DNA of 42,746 nucleotides from Hypsibius dujardini. Its lineage: Eukaryota > Tardigrada > Eutardigrada > Parachela > Hypsibiidae. The stretch is from NCBI GenBank assembly GCA_001579985.1, contig LRSR01014648.1, positions 1 through 42,746 on the forward strand. Direction: 5' to 3'. Position numbers and translations under genes: made by a program. Under the pieces are notes generated by a model. The model did not search any database. It saw only the letters and a program-made list of their open reading frames with translations, and was not told the DNA's origin. How positions within the stretch are numbered: position 1 is the stretch's first letter; the number at the start of each line of letters is the position of its first letter. Shown here one piece after another: positions 1 through 10,055 of this stretch.

Positions 1-180
1 TCTAAATCGATAATAAATCTGGTTTAGTTTAGTTAAATTGTTTTAGCTTACGAGAGTCGGAATGGAATTACACACCCCGATCTTCCTGAATTTTTTCACA
101 AATATTGGACTAAATATATAGACTTGAGAAAAATATCTCATTTGCAAATGAGCCCTGTGTTTGGCAGAAAAAAATCCAAA
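1..180. other. Unassigned AT-rich sequence
   Basis: No open frame, repeat unit or kinase homology is visible. If the element at 181-935 had simply inserted into a kinase gene, kinase domain 2 should appear here. It does not, so the left flank comes from elsewhere. Confidence 0.4.
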
Positions 181-935
181 GTTCCTGGAATGCATATCCG
201 CTTTACCGTAAATGTTCACCGTTGATTGGCTACTTCATTTACACTTAAAACCTTTGTTTTACCTTTTATCCTCTTTAAGAACGTCCCAGTAACATCATTT
301 TTTTTACGTTAACGAAAGCCATTGAAACTTCATACTTGGGGGAAAAAGAACGAAAACTCGTCAGGACTTGTCGAGAAAATTGATTTTCGGGCGAGTTCGG
401 GACATTCAAGTTTTCGGGTGGGTTCGGGAAGGTGTGACTGGTACGGCCAGTCTGGTCCACACTAAAGATACGGTAAATTCCTGATAACTTCATGAGAAGT
501 GGTTCATCAATCAATTCATAATGCAGACCTTTCACCAGTTTGGCATAGGCTAACTAACCGAGCTCCGAACGCGGTATTCTTTCAAAGACTGCACTTATTT
601 TACGAAGTGGAATATTGTATGATGGCATGGGATTTGGACTTGTAGACTAAGACCATCCCAGTTGAAAGACCATCCCGATCCTTTGAGAAACCGTTGTTTC
701 GTAACATTAACAAGTCCACCCAAAACATTGGTCAGAAGTGCAACATTTCTGAAATTTTTAGTTGATAAGATGCTTTTTCTAAAGCTGATTTTTCATGTTT
801 TTCATTACATAAAAATATCTGTGTTTTCTGGAATGCCGACAAGGGGAATAGAAAATAAAAATACGTTTTACATGTGAATGAATCAGCCAATCATTGGTTA
901 AAATTTAGGGTAAAGAGGATTTGCATTCCAGGAAC
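181..935. mobile_element. Non-autonomous inverted-repeat element, about 755 bp
   Basis: The left end GTTCCTGGAATGCATATCC and the right end, read on the minus strand as GTTCCTGGAATGCAAATCC, begin a terminal inverted repeat of about 60 bp. Weaker similarity continues inward to roughly 120 bp. No transposase-like frame lies inside. Both ends abut AAA, so a short target duplication is possible but unproven. The right end sits 3-4 bases before the start of kinase homology, so insertion or recombination here may have removed the first two domains of the kinase copy that follows. Confidence 0.6.
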
Positions 936-938
936 AAA

Positions 939-1843
939 ACGCGGCGGCCTTTTTGAATTACGCTGATCGCGAGTACTTCAAGTGTGCGGACGAGGAGATT
1001 CAGTATTACCTCTCAACGTCAAGAAAATGGCTTGCCCCACCGGGTGCATTCGGGTACGTGGTCCAAGTGAAAGCCTTTCGGGCTGGCGCAGACTTCGTTG
1101 AGCAGAGTCCTCGTTTCCTGGCGTTGAAGACCTTCATCGACCCACTGGCCCAAGACGAAATCGATAGAATAACACGGACTCTCCCCAAACTACACCATGA
1201 CAATATTGTGAAATACCTCGCAGTAGGATGCTTCGAGCAGGACCAGTATTTCAGGCTCATCATGGAGTGCTGCAGCGGTGGCACGCTAAAACAGGCAGCT
1301 GAAATGCGTTTGACGGTTGAAGATCAGAAAAAGTACGCAAACCAGCTGATCAGCGGCATCCATTACCTTCACGTGGAAGTTAACCCGCCCATCGTGCACA
1401 AGGATTTGAAAGGCATGAACGTCGTTTTCTCGAATTCTGATAAAACTACACTGAAAATATGTGATCTTGACAGCTGTAGTATCAGCCGAAAAGTCGAGCA
1501 GCAGTCATTCATTTCTCAGCTGCGCCTCACCGAAGGATTCGCATCACCAGAATTGTGGAAGTTGAAGGACAAGTTTGAAGAAAAAGGTGATTACCTTGTC
1601 GGCCGGGTTACGGATATCTGGAGTTTAGGGGCGGTCATTCTCGAAATGTACTGCCAAGGAAAACTGCCCGATATTCCGTCATTCCAGCGTGATGGTATAG
1701 TAAGAGCCCCGGCTGTCGATGCAAACGTGGACATTCCGGCTATTGGAAAAGAATTGTTAGCCTTGGCAAAGCAGTGTTTGGTGGACTACCCAGGGGACCG
1801 ACCAAGCATCGAACAATTGCGGAACGACTTTTCGAAGAGGTAA
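939..1843 (+). pseudogene. 5'-truncated kinase copy 1a (catalytic domain only)
   Basis: Homology to the full kinase genes starts at the last residues of domain 2 (Leu-Asn-Tyr-Ala-Asp-Arg) and runs to the stop. No in-frame ATG lies at the front; the open frame from about 953 begins with a TTG, so a natural start was lost. The remaining domain is complete and looks active. It has a GAFGYV loop, LALKTF lysine, HKDLKGMN catalytic loop, CDLDS in place of DFG, ASPE and TDIWSLG. The stop is followed by the 3' sequence shared by all copies (GACGTCACGTCTTGGTGAAA). It is either a 5'-truncated pseudogene or a catalytic exon used from an upstream start outside the window. Confidence 0.75.
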
Positions 1844-1873
1844 GACGTCACGTCTTGGTGAAATATGGACTGA

Positions 1874-3538
1874 ACTGATAAAACTGAAAAACTACGATCT
1901 TTAAAACAACTCGAGCATCCAAACATTTTTCAATATATTGTTATCGGTCACGCAATTCGGCCATCCAAATACGAAAGCCATTACTGCCTACTCATGGAGT
2001 GGTGCAGCGGGATCACCTTGAGGGACTTTATTAAGAGCAACCCTACACACTGTTCTACCGAACGCATTGTCAAATATACAACTCAGGTAGCTTCCGGTCT
2101 TCGTTACCTGCATGAAGGAATTAAAGGAACCAAGTTTATTCATGGAGACATAACATCTTCAAACATCATGATGAAGGAGGCCACGGGCGAAAACCTTAAG
2201 ATTATTCATATCGAAGGAGCATTCCAACAGCCACGTAGCCTGAGGCCGTCTGGCGTGAAGCCGTTGAAGAAGAAACTCAACGTAAAAGGATCACCTTATT
2301 TCATGTCACCAGAATTGGCGGCGTGGCTTATTAACCAAAAAGAATTACCACGAAGAAGAAATCAAGTTACTCGCAGTCGAAAAATAACGCGACCACCTCC
2401 AGACTCTCCAACTGACATATATAGCCTAGGGTGTGTAGTCCTGGACATGTATTTCGCGAGTCAAGGGCAGACTTTGTGGCCAAATCACGATTATGAAAGT
2501 ATTCTTTCCGCTATGCAAAGTGAACATCCTTTAACACCTCGTGTGCCAGAAAATTTGCCCGATGAGCTCAAGTTTCTGGTTCGCCAGTGTCTGCAGATTA
2601 ACCCAAGCGATCGTCCAATTGCAGCGACTTTGCTGAAGTACGCTGACCGAGTGTTTTTCAGATGTGCCGAAAATGGGATCCTGTGTTATTTACCCAATTC
2701 AAAGGTGCTGCTTGGTGAGCGGAGTGCATTCGGAATGGTGCATCGAGTTGAAGCTATTTCGTTTGGGGCAGACCTTGTTGAGCAAGGCAAACGACACTTG
2801 GCGTTGAAATCCTTTTATGACCCGTTGGACAAAGAGGAAATCGAAAAAATCGAAACGACTCTCCCCAAACTTAACCATCGCAATATTGTTAAGTATCTCG
2901 CAACCGGATTTTTCGAACAAGATCGTCGGTACAGGCTCATCATGGAATTGTGCAGCGGTGGTACGTTGACAGAAGCATCTAAAGTGGGCTTGCTAGTTGA
3001 AAAGCAAAAAACCTTTGCGAACCAGCTTATCGATGGGATAAATTATCTTCACGGAGTGGCCAAAATCATTCACAAAGATTTGAAAGGAACGAACGTTGTT
3101 TTCGGGGATGAGGAGAAAACTACACTAAAGATTTGTGACGTAGACAGTTGTAGTAGAAGGCGAAAAGAGGGATCACGCTCCTTCATTTCTCGGGCTGGCG
3201 GCACTCCGGGATTCACATCGCCGGAAATGCTGGCGTGCTGGAGGAATCCAACGGCTGTCAAGGGTAGGTACCTCGTCGGACGAGCAACAGATATCTGGAG
3301 TTTGGGAGCTGTGGTTCTGGAAATGTACTGCAAAGGAAAATTGATTATGCCAGAAAACAAAACACTCGACAATAATCCCCGGTCAATACTCGTAGCTGAC
3401 GCACTGAGCATGGACATACCTGTTATTCCGGCAGATATGCAACAGGAACTCAAGGGCTTTGTGAAAAAGTGTATGGCGCGGCAACCGAAGGACCGTCCAA
3501 CCATCGAACAATTGCGGGACGACTTTTCCGAGGGGTAA
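1874..3538 (+). pseudogene. 5'-truncated kinase copy 1b (half of domain 2 plus domain 3)
   Basis: The frame is open from 1874 and homology to domain 2 begins near 1884 (Glu-Lys-Leu-Arg-Ser-Leu-Lys-Gln-Leu-Glu-His-Pro-Asn). The first ATG, at 1994, falls in the hinge of domain 2 and gives 514 residues. Domain 2 has HGDITSSN but HIE instead of DFG. Domain 3 has a SAFGMV loop, Lys272, HKDLKGTN (Asp362), CDVD (Asp382), GTPGFTSPE and TDIWSLG, all consistent with activity. The activation segment differs from the other copies (Arg-rich, Gly-Gly-Thr-Pro-Gly) and the C-lobe insert also differs, so this is the most divergent copy. Domain 1 and the promoter are missing. Confidence 0.75.
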
Positions 3539-4577
3539 GACGTCACGTTTTTGTGAAATATGGGCTGAGCTGATAATTGTTTGCTGTTCAACAAAATCAA
3601 CTTTTAACGTCTGGCTTATCTTAATATTTGATTACACAAAAAATATTTACTGCTATACTATTTTAATACTATATATAGGTACTCGTACTACTACACTATA
3701 AAATATATATTACTAGTATACTTACAATATTACCACTATTGTAGTCATACTTTTATCACCTTATAATAATTAGTAGTATATATCAATATATTACTAATTA
3801 ATGGATGTGAGATGCTGCTGTCCCAGTTCTGAACACCCATTTTTCAGTCCTATATCCCGGCCAATTAGCAATTCCAGTCCAGTGGGACTTTTCCTTTATT
3901 AAACAGAAAATTTTCTTATCATGTTCGCCTTTCAAGTTCAATTCAGAATCAATTGGTATCAGCTAGATAAGTGTTTGAAAGCAAGGGACGGAGTCGAATG
4001 TTCGTATGTGTTTGCAGGCATAGGCTATTGTATAAACTATAGTCCCGCAGCCCATGTGATTACCCCGCCCATGAAGTGACACACAGACACACACACACAT
4101 TCTCGATTTCCAACCACAGCACTGCAACTTAAAGGACCTCGCCGGTTTGCTTCTCGGTCTAATAATAATAAAATAATAAAATAATAAAATAATAAAATAA
4201 TAAAACACTAATAATAACAATACTATTATTATTATTATTAAATAAATAACATTTAATTTATTAGTAAATAATTCATCTTAATGCGTAAGCAAAGTCTTGC
4301 TGTCTTGAAACTGCTAGGGTGCCAGCAACAAAACTCAAAAAGGGGTGGGCAGACATGGAACACCATCCTGGTTACATGCACTTATAGATCGGTGACATGT
4401 GACTCTCAATATATGGTTTCGTTGATGGATAAGGATGGCGGCAAGAATACTTCGACAATTTAGAAATTAGCCTGCGGAATTATATAAAATTAATGTTTGT
4501 TTTTGCCACCTACAGTTTCTTTTATCGATTTGGCTTCCATTTAAAAACGTTATCTTATAACAGATTTTTTTTCCCAG
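3539..4577. repeat. 3' flank of kinase copy 1, part of the segmental repeat
   Basis: The first about 70 bp after the stop (GACGTCACG, then GTGAAATATGGGCTGAGCTG) is nearly identical after every kinase copy. It is followed by an AT-rich tract with ATTATT/AATAATAA runs, the block TCTGAACACCCA, the block AACTATAGTCCCGCAGCCC and a gap-free lead-in to the SPEN-like exon. The same order recurs after copies 2, 3 and 4 and, without a kinase, from 7726. I see no gene in it. Confidence 0.7.
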
Positions 4578-5644
4578 ATTTTCAACTCCATCTTCATCGG
4601 CCCGGCAGGGCTCCTCCATGCCGCAGGCTGGGTCGTGGCAGCACATCGGAGCCATTCCATCGGAGATTTTCCGGATCCAGGAGATTCGGTTCGAACCTGA
4701 GGTAAAACTCACCATTACCATGCGTTGTTGGAGTACAGTTTTCATTGGCTGACTCTTTCTTTATGTTTAGAAAATCTTCAAAACCCTTTGGCATGGTAGT
4801 CTGGCGCTGCAGAATGATCACGCTTTTGTCGGGATGTACTACCTCAGCGGCAATCAGGAGTACGCGAATGCAGCACTGCCCAGGAGCCCGGATCTCAGTC
4901 TTAACGTGTTGATGATTGTGCAACGAATGCCACTGGGGCAGGCCCAATTAGAATGGGTTCAACAAGAGATGGTGGTGCGTTACGATTTTTCGGCTGTCTT
5001 GTCTGTCTGTCTGTCTGTCTGTCTGCCTGCATGCCTGCCTGCATACTGTTCATGTTGTCTGTTTGTCTGTCTTCTGGTCTGCCCGTCTGCCTGTCTGCAT
5101 AATTGGGTGTTGACGCCGACTCTGGTCATTTGTTGTATTTGGTTCGATCGATCCCGTTCCTATCCGCTGTCTTGTCGGTCTGCAGTGTGGCCTTGTCCGT
5201 GTGTCTGATCAGTTTCCGTATCCCACGGACCATATTCTTCCCCCCCCCCCATTGCAACAGGAGCACACGTGCTGCGTAATGGTGGCTTGCGCCGTCGGAA
5301 CCACCGCCGACGAGAGAGACAAGGCCCAACAGACCGAGAAACTGCACGACCGTTTCGTCACATACCTGCAGGAGAAACAGGTTGCCGGAATTGTTAACGT
5401 CAACGACAACCCCACGGTAATAATAGTAACACTTTGAGGTTCCCCGATGTTTTTGACTAATTTATGATTCTACATTATCATGTTGGTGTTGCAGATTCAC
5501 TTTACAGTTTATCTGTTCCCACCGTGTGACTTCTCCCGGGAGTTCCTCTCGAGCCGATGCAATTCCACCATGGTGAACATGATCAACCGAATACCTCACT
5601 TGCTGGTCGTCATTTTTGGTTATAGTGTTTGCGAAATGGAGTGA
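4578..5644 (+). CDS. SPEN-like protein, C-terminal exons with SPOC domain
   Basis: Four exons fit GT-AG rules in one frame: 4578-4701 (Ser/Pro-rich lead, ending FRIQEIRFEPE), 4771-4974, 5261-5416 and 5495-5644 with TGA. The joins after 4701, 4974 and 5416 are phase 0. The encoded tail carries hallmarks of the SPOC domain of Split ends/SPEN: LWHGSLALQNDHAFVG, IVQRMPLGQAQLEWV, a block ending FVTYLQEKQVAGIVNV, LFPPCDFSREFL and PHLLVVIFGY near the terminus. In known SPEN proteins the SPOC domain binds corepressors (SMRT/NCoR type) in the nucleus. RNA-recognition domains would lie upstream and are not here; the kinase 3' flank precedes this exon directly, so the gene is probably a 3' fragment. A (TGTC)n tract fills the second intron. 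Confidence 0.75.
4998..5105 (+). repeat. TGTC/TGCC tetranucleotide repeat in SPEN-like intron
   Basis: Runs of GTCT and GCCT units lie between the splice sites at 4975 and 5260. They create cysteine/serine-rich spurious frames. Confidence 0.85.
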
Positions 5645-6201
5645 AACGGATGTGATGAGATGTTTAGTGTGCGTGCGTTCGGGATGGAGTTATATATTTT
5701 TCTGGCATTTGTTCCCCTTTCTCTCCCTCTCTCACATAGACGCTCCAACCAGGCAACCCTTAACTTTAATCTTAACGGCTGAAAGTCACACACGTCTCTG
5801 AGGTTTTTTTTCATGTTGGACGCGGTTTTGCAGCAGCAAACTGTCGGCCAGCGGCAGAATATGTACAGAAAAAGTATTTCCCACGGTTTTCTTAGCTTTA
5901 TCGTTTCTCTTTAAACTTTAAACTTTTTATTTTTGCCGTTGTGTATGGATATAACCCCTCGGCACCATTTTCATCCTCAGTTCTCACTGATCTTTTAACT
6001 GTTTATTTATATAATATAACAGCATAATAATCAACAATAATAATGGAGATACCAATAAAACGTTATACGACTGGTGCATCAGACCAATGGGCGTGTATCA
6101 ATAGGAACCAGGGGCCCGGTGGTAGGGCTAGGGGATGGGCGCGGGCGCTTTTTTGAATTGTTTGAAAATAATTTCAAAATATGAGAAGGACAGATTTGAG
6201 T
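5645..6201. other. 3' flank of SPEN-like gene, no gene seen
   Basis: The sequence contains AT-rich tracts and an AATAAA at about 6055. No conserved frame is visible. It ends at the left arm of the foldback element. Confidence 0.4.
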
Positions 6202-7725
6202 CGGTTACATTGAGCTTTAGGGCCACTACTAAAATTTTAAGTTTGAACATGATTCTTAGCCAATCGGATGATTCTGAGTCGATTGGCATTAGCCGAATTT
6301 CGATCTGACTCCAGGGGGCGGAATTCTGACGGTTTGATTGGTCAGTGTCAGTTAGCTGTCTATAAGTATACCCCAGGGACTTCTTCCATTTCTTTTCCCC
6401 GTAGATGGACTCAAAATGTTACGAAAAGCTTGGAAAACACAACGAGAGGTCGGATAGACATAAACTCAGCGAGAAACGAGCGCGCAAAGTCGCCGTCCAA
6501 GCAATCAATCAAGCCATTATCAACCAGATACATTGATTTCTTTGAAGAATTTGCGACTGATTTATTGATTAATGGCAGCTTAATTTACACCAATCAATCA
6601 AGCACTAGGTTTGATTAAGAAGTTGAGTGTGAATTATTAAAAGAAAGACTTAAGCATCTACCTATGAAGAAAACTAAGATTTTTTGTGGGTTTTGAATGG
6701 CGCTATTGGCGATGGGTTTTTCATGATACCACTGATTGAGATTCCCATGAGTGATGGGGCACCGAGCGTGGGTGAGCGAGCGAAGCGAGCGAGCCCTCGT
6801 TCGGTGACCAATCACTCATGGGTTTAAGGCCACAGGAGAATGGCAGCGCTGATACCGCTGGCCAGTGAAGCAATCAAGCATCGGTTTGCCAAAACGGCTG
6901 TGAGCTTAACCACTGACCTGAGCGAGAGCGAGCGAAGCGAGCTGCCGCGAAGGGAATGGGTTTCAATGGTCACATCTGTAGATAAATTTTTTGATGGGTT
7001 TTGATGGGTTTTGAATGGCGCCATTGGCGATGGGTTTTGAATTGCACCACTGGCGATGGGTTTTGAATTGCGCCACTGTTCGAGATTCCCATGAGTGATG
7101 GGGCGCCGAGCGTGGGTGAGCGAGCGAGCCCTCGCTCGGTGACCCATCACTCATTGGTTTAAGGCCATAAGAGAACGGCATTATTGATACCGATATGAAT
7201 CATACTAGGAGAATACTGTTACGGGCTTTCAATTTTACTGATTTAGTCAAACGGTTTTTTATTGCTAGGTGTTTAGTCTCTGTTGTAGAATATGACACAA
7301 AAATTCCATATGAAAACTGGTGCTTGAGTGAGTAGTTTTGTGTAAAGGTAGCTGTAAGTAATCAATAAATCAGTCACCGGTTCGGCGTCGAAGTCAATGT
7401 ATCTGATTCATATGAGTCTTAATGATTCATTGTGACGAGATTTTGTCTGCTCGTATCTCGCTGAGGTTTTGTTTATCCGATCTCTTATTGTGTTTTTTTG
7501 CTTCCCTTAGCATTTTTAGCTTATCTATACCAAAAAAGATGAATTTAGTCTCAGGAGGGGTAAATTTGTAGGTATCCGGCATTGACCAATCAAACTGTCA
7601 GAACTCCGCCCCTTGATATCGGATCAAAATTCTGCTGATGCCAATCGACTCAGAATCATTGAATAAACTAAGAATCATGTTTAAACTCAAAATTTGATTA
7701 GTGGCCCTAAAGCTCAATTTTACCG
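6202..7725. mobile_element. Foldback element with about 420-bp inverted terminal repeats
   Basis: The left arm (about 6202-6620) and the right arm (about 7310-7725) are imperfect reverse complements along their whole length. Examples are ATTGAGCTTTAGGGCCACTA at both outer ends, GATTCTGAGTCGATTGGCAT, and GACTGATTTATTGATTA near the inner ends. The interior holds direct repeats and hairpins but no transposase frame. The right arm abuts kinase 3'-flank sequence at 7726. The open frame at 6268-6618 lies in an arm and is not supported as a gene. Confidence 0.75.
6690..7165. repeat. Internal direct repeats and two hairpins of the foldback element
   Basis: A unit of about 26 bp (GATGGGTTTTGAATTGCGCC type) occurs once near 6690 and three times at 7003-7080. 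Two copies of a hairpin lie at about 6748-6825 and 7090-7155. Their arms read ATGAGTGATGGG and, on the other side, CCCATCACTCAT, with a GAGCGAGCGAAGCGAGCG core. The second copy lacks part of the core. Confidence 0.7.
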
Positions 7726-9059
7726 AATACTTCTACTACTATAGTCCTACTTTTATCACTATAAATAATTATTATTATACTTTGTTATATTAGTGAATAA
7801 TAGCCATGTGATGCTTGTGTCCTATTTCTGAACACCCATATATATACAATTCTAGTTGGGTGGCATACGACTCTCAATATACGGTTACGTTGCTGACTAT
7901 TGGTGGCGGAAGAATATTTCTAGAGTTCGGAAATTTGCTTGCGGAATTATATGAAATTAATGCTTGTTATATTATGCTTATTTTATAATGGAATTTTTCT
8001 TCAGATTTTCAAATCCATCTTCATCGGCGGGCAGAGAACGCAGTACCTATTTTTAATATATATTGGTTTGTGTTATTTTAGTTAGGTCATTTTTTTATTA
8101 GATTCCGTTGTAGGGTTTGACTCCCTCATCCTAACACCTCAGAATTTGTTGGCCATTTTCCCATATTATGATCACACTCACACCCCTATTTGCTAACATG
8201 CCTATTTTTGTTTTTTTTGGTTTGTGTTATTTTAAATGTATCATTTTTTTTAACACCTCAGAATTTGTTGGCCATTTTCCCATAATATGATAACACTCAC
8301 ACCCCTATATGCTAACATACCTATTTTTGCTATATTTTGGTTTGTGTTATTTTAGTTATATCATTTTTTGCTAATGGCAAACGTCTGGGCATGCTTGTTT
8401 AGAGCCGTAAATAAACCTTGGTAATATTGAAGTTTCAGTTTCAGCGACTGTTAGATATCATCTAAGGAGATAAATTACTCCGCAGTCTAGACACGCACTA
8501 TGTTTTGTCGCGGTAATACAAGTCGGAAGCTATCGGTCACCCCCCAAAACTTTCCGCATCACGATGTAACATGGATGCTTTTGAGCTCGTGTTTTTGCTG
8601 GCTTAGAGTATTTAGGGGAATTTGCGCAGTGATTGTCCAGAATGGAGCTCTCGAGACATTTTTCTACTTTCCTTGAATGGAGCTATAGAATTTAGCGTAT
8701 CACATAAATATTTTCAGAATGTAACTTTTTTTCTACCTTCTAGATCAAAGTAAGCAGTTAATCTCGACAAACTGCTTAAAATCGTCCCCCAAATCGACTC
8801 AAAACTCCGGGGATTACACGTGCGACCGTTTTCTCGCTCTTTATCTTAGCGATTTCCGGGAATTCTAATTCGCGAAGGTACCAGTTTTTTTCAATCTAAA
8901 AAAATTGAGCCATGTCCATTTGCTTGAAAATATCGTGCACAAATGACCTCCGTTTCTCATTCGGCCGTCTCAATGATTTAATTTTGAGAACTTAAAGATA
9001 TAATTTTCTTTATTATAAAAAAAATGTGCCTTGACGCATTTGTTTATTGGTACCGTCCG
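7726..9059. repeat. Orphan kinase 3' flank with SPEN exon remnant
   Basis: This repeats the order of the kinase 3' flank without a kinase upstream: the TAGTCCTACTTTTATCAC block, TCTGAACACCCA, ACTCTCAATATACGGTTACG, then a 3' splice-like CTTCAG followed at 8005-8040 by the start of the SPEN-like exon (ATTTTCAAATCCATCTTC). The exon then breaks into non-coding repeat sequence shared with 13341-14100 and 19861-20590, for example GAGATAAATTACTCCGC and TGTTTTGTCGCGGTAATACA. No gene was seen. Confidence 0.7.
8132..8365. repeat. Tandem duplication, period 119 bp
   Basis: The block starting TAACACCTCAGAATTTGTTG is present at 8132 and again at 8251. The corresponding flank after copy 2 (about 13387) has a single copy, so the duplication is local. 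Confidence 0.8.
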
Positions 9060-9437
9060 TCACACGTTTTAGCAGCTCCAATGCTGCCTAAAATCTATCA
9101 CGGCTACTTTTGTCCAATCCCGTCATCGCCACCGCAGCCAATACTCCATCCATATGGATGCTTTATAAAGTGTCTTCCATGAAGATATTTACATCACCCG
9201 CGTCCGAACACTCCAACAGGTGTTTCAAGCTCACTCCCATCAAGTGGAATGTGTCTTCTTCGGGTAGTCTACATACTTCATCCGGTTCCCGGACGTCAAC
9301 TCCTGATAGACGTAGGGCATAAATATGGCAGTACTCAATTCGGTCTCTTTATCAGAGAATGAAAAAGATTACTCCAATTTTTCGATGACCCTACAATGCG
9401 ACTTCAAAATCGCAACCGGTGAGATGGCAGTCATGAC
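9060..9437 (-). pseudogene. Fragment of unidentified minus-strand gene (copy A)
   Basis: Read on the minus strand it encodes, with breaks, a segment ending ILKSHCRVIEKLE, then DKETELSTAIFMPYV, then LTSGNRMKY. The same protein segment is encoded at 14110-14298 and 20590-21128, where different parts stay open. In-frame stops and shifts show it is decayed. I do not recognise the family. Its right edge at about 9437-9445 joins abruptly to DnaJ 3' sequence, so the DnaJ coding region that should follow is deleted here. Confidence 0.55.
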
Positions 9438-9445
9438 GCCACGAT

Positions 9446-10055
9446 CGTAAGTGTGGCTGACCAGTGTTTTCAGACATTTGCTTTCGAGTAAACGGTTGCG
9501 TGTTTCTGGATTACTTCTCTCGTCTGTGTGGTTTCTGTGCTGAAATTGTTGCTTTGTGCTTTTATTCTGTGTTACAATTAACTAATTCGCATCTCTGGGA
9601 CACTGTTGATATCCAATAAATCTGTTTGTATGACGCCTGAGCTCTTATCACACAAGCTCCGTGGGAATTAGATTAGAATATAGTCAAATCGAGAAATATT
9701 GCGCACCTTTGCTTGCAGTTCTATGTGAAAAATGTTACTTCAGACGTTATTTATGTGAATCGTACACGATTTTTTACTGCTTTTTGTCTACGAGATATGG
9801 GTATCTTCAACCAGGACAACTTCATCCTCTGTTTACTATGATTTTATAGCAAATTCGTTTCGCTGCGATAAAATGTGCAAACAACTTTCTGGTCTTCTAC
9901 ATCGCTTCTTACACTCCAAACGTTTAAAATACGAGGAGTAACCACTTTGGGTCGAACTTCATTGTGAGTTGTGTACGCTAGCTAATAATTTATCTGCTTC
10001 CTCGACCATCCTTGCTTGCTTGAAATACCTCTTTATTCTCAATCTGGGGTTCAAC
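9446..10055 (+). promoter_or_regulatory. Conserved 5' flank of kinase copy 2
   Basis: This block runs from DnaJ 3' sequence (GTGGCTGACCAGTGTTTTCA) to the kinase ATG and aligns with 15480-16060, 34555-35117 and 42180-42746. The best conserved part is 50-150 bp before the ATG: AACTTTCTGGTCTTC, CGAGGAGTAACC, GGGTCGAACTTCATTG and TGTACGCTAGCT, then a pyrimidine-rich CTGCTTCC stretch. It probably holds the core promoter and 5' UTR. No clear TATA box is assigned. Confidence 0.5.

Noticed and set aside
1841-1994. Single fused kinase gene spanning 939-3538
   Set aside because: The two parts share a reading frame, but a TAA (1841-1843) and a TGA (1871-1873) lie between them, and the space between is old 3' UTR.
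4685-4702. tRNA B-box-like GGTTCGAACC
   Set aside because: It lies within the SPEN-like coding exon; no A box or cloverleaf can be drawn around it.
6268-6618. 116-codon open frame as a gene or transposase
   Set aside because: It lies in an arm of the foldback element, the mirror arm is not open, and no motif is visible.
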